Part shown: positions 16,630-25,100 of the stretch, piece by piece | How the letters are laid out: the number at the start of each line of letters is the position of its first letter | How positions within the stretch are numbered: position 1 is the stretch's first letter | DNA from: Okeania sp. SIO3I5 | Lineage (GTDB): Bacteria; Cyanobacteriota; Cyanobacteriia; Cyanobacteriales; Microcoleaceae | DNA length: 47,551 bases | Direction: 5' to 3' | Assembly (NCBI RefSeq): GCF_010672085.1 | Contig: NZ_JAAHHT010000007.1 | Coordinates: 1 to 47,551, forward strand | Translations under genes and position numbers: made by a program | Notes under the pieces: generated by a model | What the model saw: only the letters and a program-made list of their open reading frames with translations | Told to the model about the DNA's origin: nothing | Database searches by the model: none

Positions 16630-16757
16630 ATGTCCAATTCAAGCAATTATGTATTCGTACTTGACGCCCAGAAAAACCCCTAGCACCATGCAAACCTGCC
16701 ATGGCTAGGTCATTGTTAAAAGCTGGTAAAGCCAAAGTTTTCAAGCGCTATCATAGC
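16630..16757 (+). pseudogene. IscB-like RRXRR/PLMP N-terminal remnant, frameshifted
   Basis: From ATG 16630 the frame gives SNYVFVLDAQKNP then a stop. Shifting by one base after the A-run/C-run at about 16672-16682 continues as PLAPCKPAMARSLLKAGKAK VFKRYH. This is the PLMP/RRXRR start domain of IscB-type RNA-guided nucleases (family pattern VFVLDxxxxPLxPCxPARARxLLxxGxAxVxRRYPF). Everything after about 40 codons is gone, including the RuvC and HNH nuclease domains. An RBS-like GGAGGG lies just upstream. The product cannot be functional. Confidence 0.75.
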
Positions 16758-17054
16758 AGTCGAATATTGGGCGCTCCCACATCAAAAGCCTAAAACCCAG
16801 ACAAAGCAAGATTTTTGCTTCTACCCTTAATACTAATAGTTGACCCAAATAATTGGGTTTAGAGCAAGGACTTTTAAGGCAAAATGTTTTTGGAGCGGGG
16901 CCTAAATCCCCGTTACAAAAATAACTTCTGACTTCTGACTTCTGATTTCTGACTTCGTTCAATGGGGCCAAATAGTGACGAAAAAAAAATTTCATACCCC
17001 TTGACATTTATTTAGGCATTGGCTATAGTAATAAAGGTGAAAAGAAAAAAACAA

Positions 17055-17127
17055 GCCCCCATCGTCTAGAGGCCTAGGACACCTCCCTTTCACGGAGGCG
17101 ACAGGGATTCGAATTCCCTTGGGGGTA
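17055..17127 (+). tRNA. trnE: tRNA-Glu (anticodon TTC)
   Basis: 73 bases that fold as a complete cloverleaf. The acceptor stem is GCCCCCA with the 3' strand TGGGGGT plus discriminator A. The anticodon stem CCTCC/GGAGG surrounds CTTTCAC, giving anticodon TTC. The T arm is CAGGG-ATTCGAAT-TCCCTTG-like, with the standard TTCGAAT loop. CCA is not encoded. In cyanobacteria this tRNA serves both translation and tetrapyrrole synthesis through glutamyl-tRNA reductase. A terminator follows at once. Confidence 0.95.
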
Positions 17128-17137
17128 CTAAAAAATA

Positions 17138-17177
17138 AAGGATGACAAATATAAGTTTGTCGTCCTTTTTTATTTTT
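17138..17177 (+). terminator. Rho-independent terminator after tRNA-Glu
   Basis: AAAGGATGACAAAT-ATAA-GTTTGTCGTCCTTTTTT: an 11-pair stem (one G-U) followed by a run of T. Position 10 bases after the tRNA end fits tRNA transcription termination. Confidence 0.85.
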
Positions 17178-17265
17178 TTTGCTCTTTAATATTGCAGTGT
17201 TTTTATACTTGTAGAGGATAGGAGTTTGAGGATAGTAGAGGAATTATTTCTCATATAAAATCTGG

Positions 17266-17406
17266 TATAGCGTTTCTCAAATTGGTGAGATACAGTTTTA
17301 GATCCCCCCTGCCCCCCTTAAAAAGGGGGGAGTCTTCAAAGTCCCCCTTTTCAAGGGGGATTTAGGGGGATCGTAACTGTACCTCATCTTTATGAGAAAT
17401 GCTATA
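17266..17406. repeat. Large inverted-repeat element with nested C-run hairpin
   Basis: TATAGCGTTTCTCA...GAGATACAGTT at the left mirrors AACTGTACCTC...TGAGAAATGCTATA at the right. The middle holds a second palindrome (CCCCCCTTAAAAAGGGGGG and CCCCCTTTTCAAGGGGG). Such composite hairpins are common non-autonomous repeats in filamentous cyanobacteria. Confidence 0.65.
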
Positions 17407-17544
17407 GCATTTTCAAAAGATGGTGGTTATTTCAATTTAGAAAGTTTTGATTATCAATTGTGGGAAAATGTAGATGCAATTGCTGGTTATACAACTAATT
17501 TTTTTAAGTCTGAAAACTGCGCTTTATTTAAACCCCGCTCTTAA
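17407..17544 (+). pseudogene. Coding-like fragment without a start
   Basis: The frame IAFSKDGGYFNLESFDYQ... NVDAIAGYTTNFFKSEN ... ending at TAA 17542-17544 has protein-like composition for about 46 codons. It has no start, because it begins exactly at the right end of the inverted repeat. It is probably the 3' remnant of a gene cut by that element; family not recognised. The remaining stretch up to 17874 holds only CTTCTGACTTCTGACTCC-type repeats and a GACGCTACGCG cyanobacterial palindrome. Confidence 0.35.
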
Positions 17545-17874
17545 GGGTGGACATTCTCAAATTATCAAATATAGTCATAGCAATAATTTGACTTCTGACT
17601 TCTGACTCCTGACTCCTGACTTCTTTTACCGGAAAATAAAGGTATAAAGCCTCTCCATTCATGGAGAAAAAAGCGGTTGAGGGATGGCGAGGTCTCCTTC
17701 CCTCCGGGACGCTACGCGTTTCGCTGTCGCGACATGAAAAGCGGAGCTTTGCGCTAGCAAGCGCCATATCCAATCAACCAAGAGAAGAAAAAAAAATTCC
17801 TTTTAGCCAATCCTCTTCTTTATAAGAAGAGGTAATTATTAATTATTAATTATTAATTATTAATTATTGAATAT

Positions 17875-18828
17875 ATGTTTGGTTTTATCATTGTTTTACT
17901 GGCATCATTCTGTTTTTGTTTCCAAAATGTCATTGTAAGAATTCTCTTCAATGAACAAACAATTTTAGGAATTTTTACCACAGGTGGGTTTGTTATACCA
18001 AACCTACAAAATTCTTTTCTATTAATGTTTATGCGGATGGTGTTAGTAGTTCCATTAATGGCATCCTTTGCGGCAAGACTTTACCCGCTGACTTGGCAAG
18101 ATATTCGAGCATTAGGAAATAATGAAGCACGTCCTATACTGGGGCGATCGCTCCTTGGTGGAGTGTTGATGTTTCTATACTTAGCACTACTTTATATATC
18201 TATCGGTTTGATCGAAACTGGAATTGCTTTAACTCTGTTTTTTACTTACCCGATATTCACTTCGCTGCTTTCTTGGAGATTTTTAGGTATTCCTCCGACA
18301 AAGTTTCGCTGGATGGTAATGGTAGTTGTGTTAGTCGGTACTTTTTTGACTATTCCTTATACTCAGACAACATCCGATAGTTACAACGGAATTGGAGTGA
18401 TTTTTGGCATTGCTTCTGGATTTGCTTATGCTCTCTATACTGTAAATGCCCAAAAAAGTTTTGAAGGTATACATCCGGTTCCGTTTACTTGGATTAGTTT
18501 TGCTACTGCTTTAGGGTTATCTGCTACAAGTTTATTAATTTGGCAGGGAGACAATGCGGATCTTAACTGGACTCCTATGTGGGTTGGTGGTTTCTTGTCA
18601 GCGATCGTGACTTTGAGTGGTCATTTAATGTTTAATTATGGAATTAAGTTGATAGGTGCTACTACTGCAGCAACTATTGGTGCAATTAACCCCAGTCTAA
18701 CAGCAATTTTAGCATGGTTAACTATTCAAGAAAATATTAATGGTTTGCAAATTCTGGGTATTTTTATTGTTACTGCGGGTATTTTATTGTTGAGTCAAGA
18801 ACATCGAGTAGTTGTTAAGCAGGAGTAA
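17875..18828 (+). CDS. EamA/DMT-family transporter
   Basis: 317 aa with about ten hydrophobic helices arranged as two five-helix EamA halves. The first half includes RSLLGGVLMFLYLALLYISI and a FFTYPIFTSLLSWRFLG motif; the second half repeats the theme with GATTAATIGAINPSLTAILAWL, matching the family's duplicated pattern of glycine/alanine-rich helices near the half ends. Drug/metabolite transporters of this type export amino acids or other small metabolites at the plasma membrane; the substrate cannot be read. ATG 17875 lies immediately after TAATTATTAATT satellites, and no clear ribosome site is seen. Confidence 0.88.
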   Translation: MFGFIIVLLASFCFCFQNVIVRILFNEQTILGIFTTGGFVIPNLQNSFLLMFMRMVLVVPLMASFAARLYPLTWQDIRALGNNEARPILGRSLLGGVLMFLYLALLYISIGLIETGIALTLFFTYPIFTSLLSWRFLGIPPTKFRWMVMVVVLVGTFLTIPYTQTTSDSYNGIGVIFGIASGFAYALYTVNAQKSFEGIHPVPFTWISFATALGLSATSLLIWQGDNADLNWTPMWVGGFLSAIVTLSGHLMFNYGIKLIGATTAATIGAINPSLTAILAWLTIQENINGLQILGIFIVTAGILLLSQEHRVVVKQE

Positions 18829-18903
18829 TACCATAAGCGATTACCAGAATATAGTATTATTAAAATATATTCTAGAAATTAAATTTTTAGGAGATATATA
18901 ATT

Positions 18904-19560
18904 TTGAGTGGTTATCTTATTTATCACCCTTCTCGTGTAGTTTCAGACTTTGAAACTACGAGAGTTTACTACGACAACACAAATGGTAATCAAGATCCCT
19001 ATGTTTGGAATCCAAAGTTTCTTCATACTTACTGTCACATTACTCAAATGTCACCCCAAGTTGGCAATATAAATTTTTGGGTTTCTGGAGACACTTTTCC
19101 AAACTTTAATAATCTGTATTGTGATTTAGTATTTGTAGTTGCAGAAAAGCTATATTGGGAAAATTCTAATACTATAGAAATTTCAGACTCTATTGTTGAT
19201 ACTGATGAAGCATATAATGATCATTATCGTTGGTTTTGGCAGCATCACTATCAGCGTCGTCGCAGATTTACTTTAAAAGCAAACCCAGAATCTAGTTTCC
19301 AACCACAAAATATTTCTCAGGAATTAATTGATATTGTTCCTTTTTTGCTTGAGCAAGGTTTCACTTTAATTCAACTTCGTCAAAATTTACGTTCAGGTTT
19401 TAATTCTAAACCTATGGGTTTGGGTTTAATAGCAATTAAACTTTATTCTTGGCTAAATCAATATGCAAATATTAAATTATATGGAGATGAATTACAAAAA
19501 ATTCGCAAAAAAAATACCATTCTTGCTAGTTTATCTGAAGCAGGAAAAAACTGCCTATAA
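18904..19560 (+). CDS. Hypothetical protein (218 aa), TTG start
   Basis: Unrecognised. The start is TTG 18904, preceded by AGGAGATATATAAT, so an unusual initiation codon with a good ribosome site. The protein is aromatic-rich (Trp/Tyr in HYRWFWQHHYQRRRRF) and has a helical C-terminal half. No signal peptide, no membrane helix. It follows the transporter by 75 bases on the same strand and could be co-transcribed. The basic RRRR patch suggests binding to an acidic partner; no function is assigned. Confidence 0.7.
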   Translation: MSGYLIYHPSRVVSDFETTRVYYDNTNGNQDPYVWNPKFLHTYCHITQMSPQVGNINFWVSGDTFPNFNNLYCDLVFVVAEKLYWENSNTIEISDSIVDTDEAYNDHYRWFWQHHYQRRRRFTLKANPESSFQPQNISQELIDIVPFLLEQGFTLIQLRQNLRSGFNSKPMGLGLIAIKLYSWLNQYANIKLYGDELQKIRKKNTILASLSEAGKNCL

Positions 19561-19754
19561 TTCATGCTTAAAAATTGATAATTTATGAATAATAATTGAT
19601 TTGATTGTGGATTTTTGGAAATGTTTAACATTACAGATAAATAGATAAAATATTCACGAGGTAATTTAGTTTATTAAAAAAGTATTTGATTTTCTTGACA
19701 ATTCAGAAAATTGTGCTACTATCCATATCTAACCATTAATTAAGCGAATAAGTT

Positions 19755-20459
19755 ATGTTGCTTCAAGACAAACAAATGACTGCACAAGAGTTCATTTCCC
19801 TACTAGACGACATTATTGAAAAACAACATTTACTTAAGCACCCATTCTATGAAATGTGGAATGAAGGAAAATTATCTTTAGAAATGTTGCAAGAGTACGC
19901 TCAAGAATATTATCTACAAGTTCATTATTTCCCTACTTATGTTAGTGCTACTCATGCAGCTTGTGATGATTTAGAAATTCGGAAAATGCTCTTAGAAAAT
20001 TTGATTGAAGAAGAAATGGGAGCAGCAAATCACCCTGAATTATGGTTACGTTTTGCTGAAGGTTTGGGTGTAAAAAGAGAAGCAGTTAAAGAGCGGGAAC
20101 ATTTAGCAAAAACTAAGGAATCTGTAAGTATTCTGAAGGAATTAGCTCGGAGTGAAAATCCTGCTAAAGGTTTAGCTGCTCTTTATGCTTATGAGTCACA
20201 AATTCCCGAAGTTGCTACTACTAAAATAGCTGGTTTGAAAGAATTTTATGGTATTGATTCTGAAGCAGCTTTGGCATTTTTTAAAGTACATGAAAAAGCT
20301 GATGAAATTCACAGCAAAGTTACAAAAGAAGCATTAGTAAAACTATGTGAAACTGATGCGGAAAAACAGGAAGCATTAGCAGCAGCAGCAAAAGCGGTAG
20401 ATGCTTTGAATTTATTGCTTGATGGTGTTTATGAAGAATATTGTCAAGCTGTGAATTAA
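19755..20459 (+). CDS. CADD-family protein (putative folate/pABA metabolism)
   Basis: 234 aa, all-helical heme-oxygenase/TenA-like fold. The sequence carries family marks: EYYLQVHYFPTYVSATHAAC (residues about 55-74), ENLIEEEMGAANHPELWLRF with the conserved Glu and His of the di-metal site, a YAYESQIPEV segment and a C-terminal HEKADEIHS. CADD of Chlamydia makes p-aminobenzoate from its own tyrosine with a dinuclear metal centre; cyanobacterial relatives form the fol_rel_CADD family. I infer the same role here. An in-frame ATG at 19782 is an alternative start. Cytoplasmic. Confidence 0.85.
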   Translation: MLLQDKQMTAQEFISLLDDIIEKQHLLKHPFYEMWNEGKLSLEMLQEYAQEYYLQVHYFPTYVSATHAACDDLEIRKMLLENLIEEEMGAANHPELWLRFAEGLGVKREAVKEREHLAKTKESVSILKELARSENPAKGLAALYAYESQIPEVATTKIAGLKEFYGIDSEAALAFFKVHEKADEIHSKVTKEALVKLCETDAEKQEALAAAAKAVDALNLLLDGVYEEYCQAVN

Positions 20460-20714
20460 TTTTCAAATAGCAATCATTTAGGGTTGCTGGAAAAAAACTG
20501 TAGGGGTTTGGTTTCCAAATCCCTTATACAGCGCTTTTTGTTGTTTGTGAGGTACACCCCGATGCGGGCAAGATGCCCTATATAAATGAGGGTATGCGCC
20601 TCCCCTTGGATAGGGGATGAAAAAAATATTTAATTTAGTATTTCAAGTCTTTGATTTTAGTCGGAGGTTCACTCTCTACTGATAACTGATAACTGATAAC
20701 TGATAACTGAAATG

Positions 20715-20861
20715 ACCTTGTACATCATTTGCCAGAAATATTCTGTATGTTTGGGTTTGGAGACCAAACCCCTACGATCAAATGAACATTTACCTTGTAC
20801 ATCATTTGCCAGAAATATTCTGTATGTTTGGGTTTGGAGACCAAACCCCTACGATCAAATG
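20715..20861. repeat. Direct repeat, two copies of 70 bases
   Basis: 20715-20784 and 20792-20861 are identical 70-base units (ACCTTGTACATC ... GATCAAATG) separated by 7 bases. Each has the GTTTGGGTTTGGAGACCAAACCCCTACG hairpin found in degenerate form at 20495-20520. They are preceded by TGATAACTGATAAC tandems (20679-20710). Confidence 0.9.
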
Positions 20862-20978
20862 TTACAACCTATTTAGGATTACTAAAGGATACTTTAGAAT
20901 ACTTAGACCATAAAGTATCCTGATTAATTTAGATCATAGGTATCAGGAATTCAGAGCTAATTTATACAGGACTTACCT

Positions 20979-21007
20979 AAGTACGCTATATGTAGCGTAC
21001 TTTTTTA
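20979..21007 (+). terminator. Terminator-like hairpin
   Basis: AAGTACGCTA-TATG-TAGCGTACTT followed by TTTT: a perfect 10-pair stem with a T tail. It is the best terminator candidate between the CADD gene and the Tc operon, though it is over 500 bases from the CADD stop codon. Confidence 0.7.
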
Positions 21008-21301
21008 GTCTTATCGTTAAGACTCTAGTTAATTGTTTTTCTAGAAAAATATTACTCTTAACATATATTGTGATCTACTAGCAATAAGAAAATTAAATTT
21101 CCAAACTGTTACAAATAGTTAAAGAAATTAACTAATTTTGGTGACAAAAATCATAAAAAACTAGGATTCAAGTCACAGTAATTTCTCATAGAGCAAGGTT
21201 ATCTTGATTAAAAAGTATAGATTAAGCTTCAAGAAAATTACTTATGGATCTCCGATATGGCGACCTATGTTACGATACCCAAGCAACGATAATAAACAAG
21301 G

Positions 21302-21340
21302 TTAATATAGTAAATATTTACTATATATTTACTATATTAA
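21302..21340. promoter_or_regulatory. Palindromic AT-rich site upstream of the Tc operon
   Basis: 21305-21326 is a perfect 22-base palindrome built from ATATAGTAAATA, and its half-site repeats once more so that the arms TTAATATAGTAAAT / ATTTACTATATTAA also pair (21302-21340). The site is about 270 bases before the first Tc gene and could bind a dimeric regulator at two overlapping positions, or be the mark of a small mobile repeat. The surrounding 21008-21610 has no convincing gene: a 106-codon frame at 21244 lacks a ribosome site. Confidence 0.4.
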
Positions 21341-21610
21341 GTCGAAGCATTTTAAATGTCCGCATTGCGATCGCTCAATACCGAGAGATTGAAAAGGTGC
21401 TTTGGGGATTTTCCTCAAAGCATTGCTATATAATGCTTACCTTGATGGTTGTGCTGTTACATTGCTATGAACGGTATTTCCTGATTTTACCGAGAATTAC
21501 CCAGCTTGATGTATCTGAAATATCAAACTTTAGAATACGCCTTCATACTCCTATAGTGTTTTAATTTATGCTGATTTTAAATTTATTGTAGTAAGGTGAG
21601 GATTGAGACC

Positions 21611-22075
21611 ATGGCAAAACAATCTGTTGAATCATACCCAACACCAACTCCTATCGATATCGGAAAACTCAACGCCTTCCTGAAAAAAAACGAAGAGATA
21701 GACTTTCGCACAGCCGATCTGCTGCATACCTCAAATATCGAAAAATACAAATGGCCAAAGCTCAAAAAAGATGAAAAAGAGAGCCTAGTCAAGCAACTGA
21801 AAGCTTACCAACGGATGCTGCGGGTTGTCCCACCAGGTCGAGACGATCTCGCCAAAGCTCTGTTAAAAAACGGTATTCAATCCTCCTTGCAGATTGCTAG
21901 CACACCGAAAAAAGTTTTCATCCAAAAAAACCTCGAACTCTTTAATAATGAAAGGACATTAGCTGAACAGGTGTACCTCCGCGCCCTTGCCCTGCGTAAA
22001 GCTGTTACACTGCAATATATGGCTCGCGTGCAGCAGTTAGAGCCACACACCCGCGCCGCTGGTCTTCAGCGTTAA
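21611..22075 (+). CDS. N-terminal segment of a split Tc-toxin A subunit
   Basis: 154 aa, ATG 21611 (GGTGAGG ribosome site about 10 bases upstream; GTG 21596 is an alternative). Helical, no signal peptide. Motifs ADLLHTSNIEKYKWP, LKAYQRMLRVVPPG, LLKNGIQSSLQIASTP and YLRALALRKAVTLQYMARVQ match the segment that lies just before the VRP1 domain in full-length TcA/insecticidal-toxin A proteins (the (L)xxLQRxxRxxP ... G(L/I)xSAxxIAxxP ... AxxxxxxAxxL pattern). The 5083-aa gene starts 52 bases later with the very next module. I infer two polypeptides that assemble into one pore-forming shell; a broken single gene is the alternative, though the second gene has its own start signal. Confidence 0.75.
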   Translation: MAKQSVESYPTPTPIDIGKLNAFLKKNEEIDFRTADLLHTSNIEKYKWPKLKKDEKESLVKQLKAYQRMLRVVPPGRDDLAKALLKNGIQSSLQIASTPKKVFIQKNLELFNNERTLAEQVYLRALALRKAVTLQYMARVQQLEPHTRAAGLQR

Positions 22076-22127
22076 ACACCCCTAGATCCATAATTTAACT
22101 GAAAAAATTTAGTAGGACGTAACCAAC

Positions 22128-25100
22128 ATGGGAATGCTAACCAATATCCCCAATTATGCAGATTTGTTCGGCAACATCGACTTCAAAAAAGGTGACGAAT
22201 TCCGCTCAGTTTATTCTCCAGCAGCTTATTTAGTTGACTTACTACAACTATTGGATGATGAGTTTGACTCCAGCACTATCGACTTTCAAGCTCGCCGAGA
22301 TGATATCTACAACATCGATCTCGACGCAGAAAATACGACTACTCTGATTCCCTATCTTGATATTGTTAACGAAATACTGGAAGGACGAGTCCTAATAAAT
22401 CTGGATGAAACTGCTACCACTGATGATGTCTATACAGAGCTGGAAAATGCGACATACCCCTTCAATATGCCGTTTTCCTTAGAAAACGAAAAAGTTAAGA
22501 ACCATCTGCATCATTTGGGAATTTCTGCCCATGAGTTACGTCGCCTCTTTGCTACCGATACAGATTACACTACTGTGGCACGGGAATATTTGGGATTGTC
22601 AGAGACAGAGTGGACTGCACTTTTAGAACCAACAACTACAGTTACAGAAGAATCAGTCGCCCCATACTACGGCTATACAGATAGTAGTTCGATCGTCAAT
22701 CTGTCTACAGTCTCTACCTTTATGGAGAGCACAGATTTAGAAGCCCAGGAGATGCTGGAACTACTGTACCAAAATCTCTACATTGAGCCGTCTAACCATT
22801 CTATTGTTGAAGCGGGTCGTGAGACTTTCTACATTAACACTGGCACGACAGCAGGGGAAGGCTACGTTGCGCTCAGTACCGACGAGACTAAGTTGGAATG
22901 GTACAGCATCGGCAGTGGCACCCCCAGTGATGTACCTATTGCTTGGTTTGACCGCACCAGTCGCTTTGTGCGACTAGCCCAGAAAACAGGTTTGAGCTTT
23001 ACCGAATTAGATGGTATTCTGCGCCATTGCTGTCAGGATGGGAGGGGTACACCCACCCTGAGTCAGGAGACCTTGGTCTATATTGCCCAGGTTGTTTATA
23101 TCCACAAAACCCTAGAAAAGCCCATCGATACCGTTGTGGCGATCCTGAGCCAGATATCCTATATAGGGCGAACAAACAACGATCTCCCCCAGGATAAATT
23201 CAACCGAATTTTTAACTTGCCCTGCGTATCTATTGATGAAAAATATTTTCACATTGAGGGTAAAACGGGGGAAGTTCCAGAACAGTATAAAGAAACCACT
23301 TATAAAACTTATACCCCCATCAAGTATTACGATGACTTGTTCAGCGATGACAATGATACGTATCGCCAACGCTTGCGTCATGCCTTGGGTTTTACTGAAA
23401 CAGACCTAATTAATATTACCGAACGGCTAGAGTTTGAAGAGGTCGCCGATCGCAGTTTGTGGGAAGATAGCAGCTACGAATGGGAATTGCTAAATGTTCT
23501 GTACCGCATTCGAGCTTTATCTGATGCCTTGGATGTGCATTTCTTGGAATTGTTCATTCTCTTTGACTTGTTAGAACAAGACCCTTTTATCGGTCGATAC
23601 GATCCCCATAATTACTTTGTGTACAATGCACCAATTACCCAAAAGTGCTTTGAAATTTTAATGGATGGCTATAGCACTCGTGCTGATGACACCACAACTT
23701 CCCATGCGATCGTTTATCAACGTACTAAGTACCGGGGGAGAAGCCAGAAAATGCTTCCAGGCAAATACAACCGTTCAGAATTCAGCCCTGTCGATGAGAA
23801 GAGAATGGGTTCGCTGAAAATACCTAAGGGCTGGACTGTGACTCTATATGAGGACGAAAACTTCCAAGGTAGATCTAAAACCTACACTGAAGATACCAAA
23901 AATGTTGGAGGATACTTCAACGATAAGACTTCATCTATCGTAATTACTGGCTCCACCTCTAATATTGGCGACAAGCTCTGGCTGTTTGAATCTCTCATAG
24001 CTCTGACTAAATGGATGAAGGAGTTTGGGTATTCGGCGGAAATGTTGTGGGCGATCGCTAATGGTGCCCCCATGACTGACAAGGCGGAAGAGGCACAGGA
24101 AGCTCAGGATCTTGCCCTTTATAATACTCTGTTGCAAAGCTTTAAGGCGGGAGAGATCGGTCCCAATAGCCTCACTGAAGCCCTCGGCGATGAACGAGCT
24201 TCCCACTTTGCCTTTAGCCTGATTAAAGAGCGCTACCGGGAGATGGAACCAGCCAAACCTCGATGGAATTGTAAGCGGAGTCATCATAAAAAGTATAAAA
24301 AGCATAAAAAGCTGAAAAAGCATGGTGTATACAAATACAAAATGCAGGATATGCTCCACAAGCGTATGCTGATGGCTCCGAAGGAACGTCATCATCTCCT
24401 GATGGCCTATAAAGCTCGTGAGATTCAGGAACTTACCCATGACTTTATTGAGCAACTGCTAGAGGTTTACGATTACGAATTTGTTGATTTGCAGCTTGAG
24501 ACAAAGTTACAAGAGAAAATTTTCAAGAATCTTGTTAATCATCAAGCGATCGATGGCAGTGGAAAAATTCTGCTTGCTAACATGGAGAATAACGATTTGC
24601 CACCTCTACACGAATTCATGTTGGAGTATGATTTCAGCGATCTTCAGCAGGCTGTGTTTGATATCTTTCACCGCGTTTACCAAGAAGAAGTAGCTGCCCA
24701 ACTTGAGGAAGGCGACACCATTGAAATCCAGGTGTTTAAATCAGATTTTGAGGAACTCGGTCTTTCGGCAGCAGAGGTGCGAGAACTTTACGATACTCTG
24801 ATTTACAATGGCTACATTGATGAGGAAGGCTTTGCTACCGATGTAGAAATGCTCGGTGATGGGAGCAATGCTAGCGAGTTTGAATTATATACTGGATTTG
24901 GAGAGCTAAGGGGTCAGGTTTACCAACTTCTCAAGGTACAAATTGATAAATTTGCAGCTAGCAAGGTAAAAATCAGCGAACAGATGTTTGCAAAACTGGA
25001 TTTAAAGCCGGTAGCGCTCCAAGATTTGATCCATAATCTCCATATGAGCGGCTACATTGACAAGCAGATGTTTGTCATTGACAAGATGCGCATTGTTGCT

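Noticed and set aside
16741..17007. 88-aa minus-strand ORF near the tRNA
   Set aside because: It reads through CTTCTGACTTCTGA-type tandem repeats; not a gene.
21244..21564. 106-aa plus-strand ORF upstream of the Tc genes
   Set aside because: No ribosome site, covers the region of the palindromic site and has no protein-like motifs.
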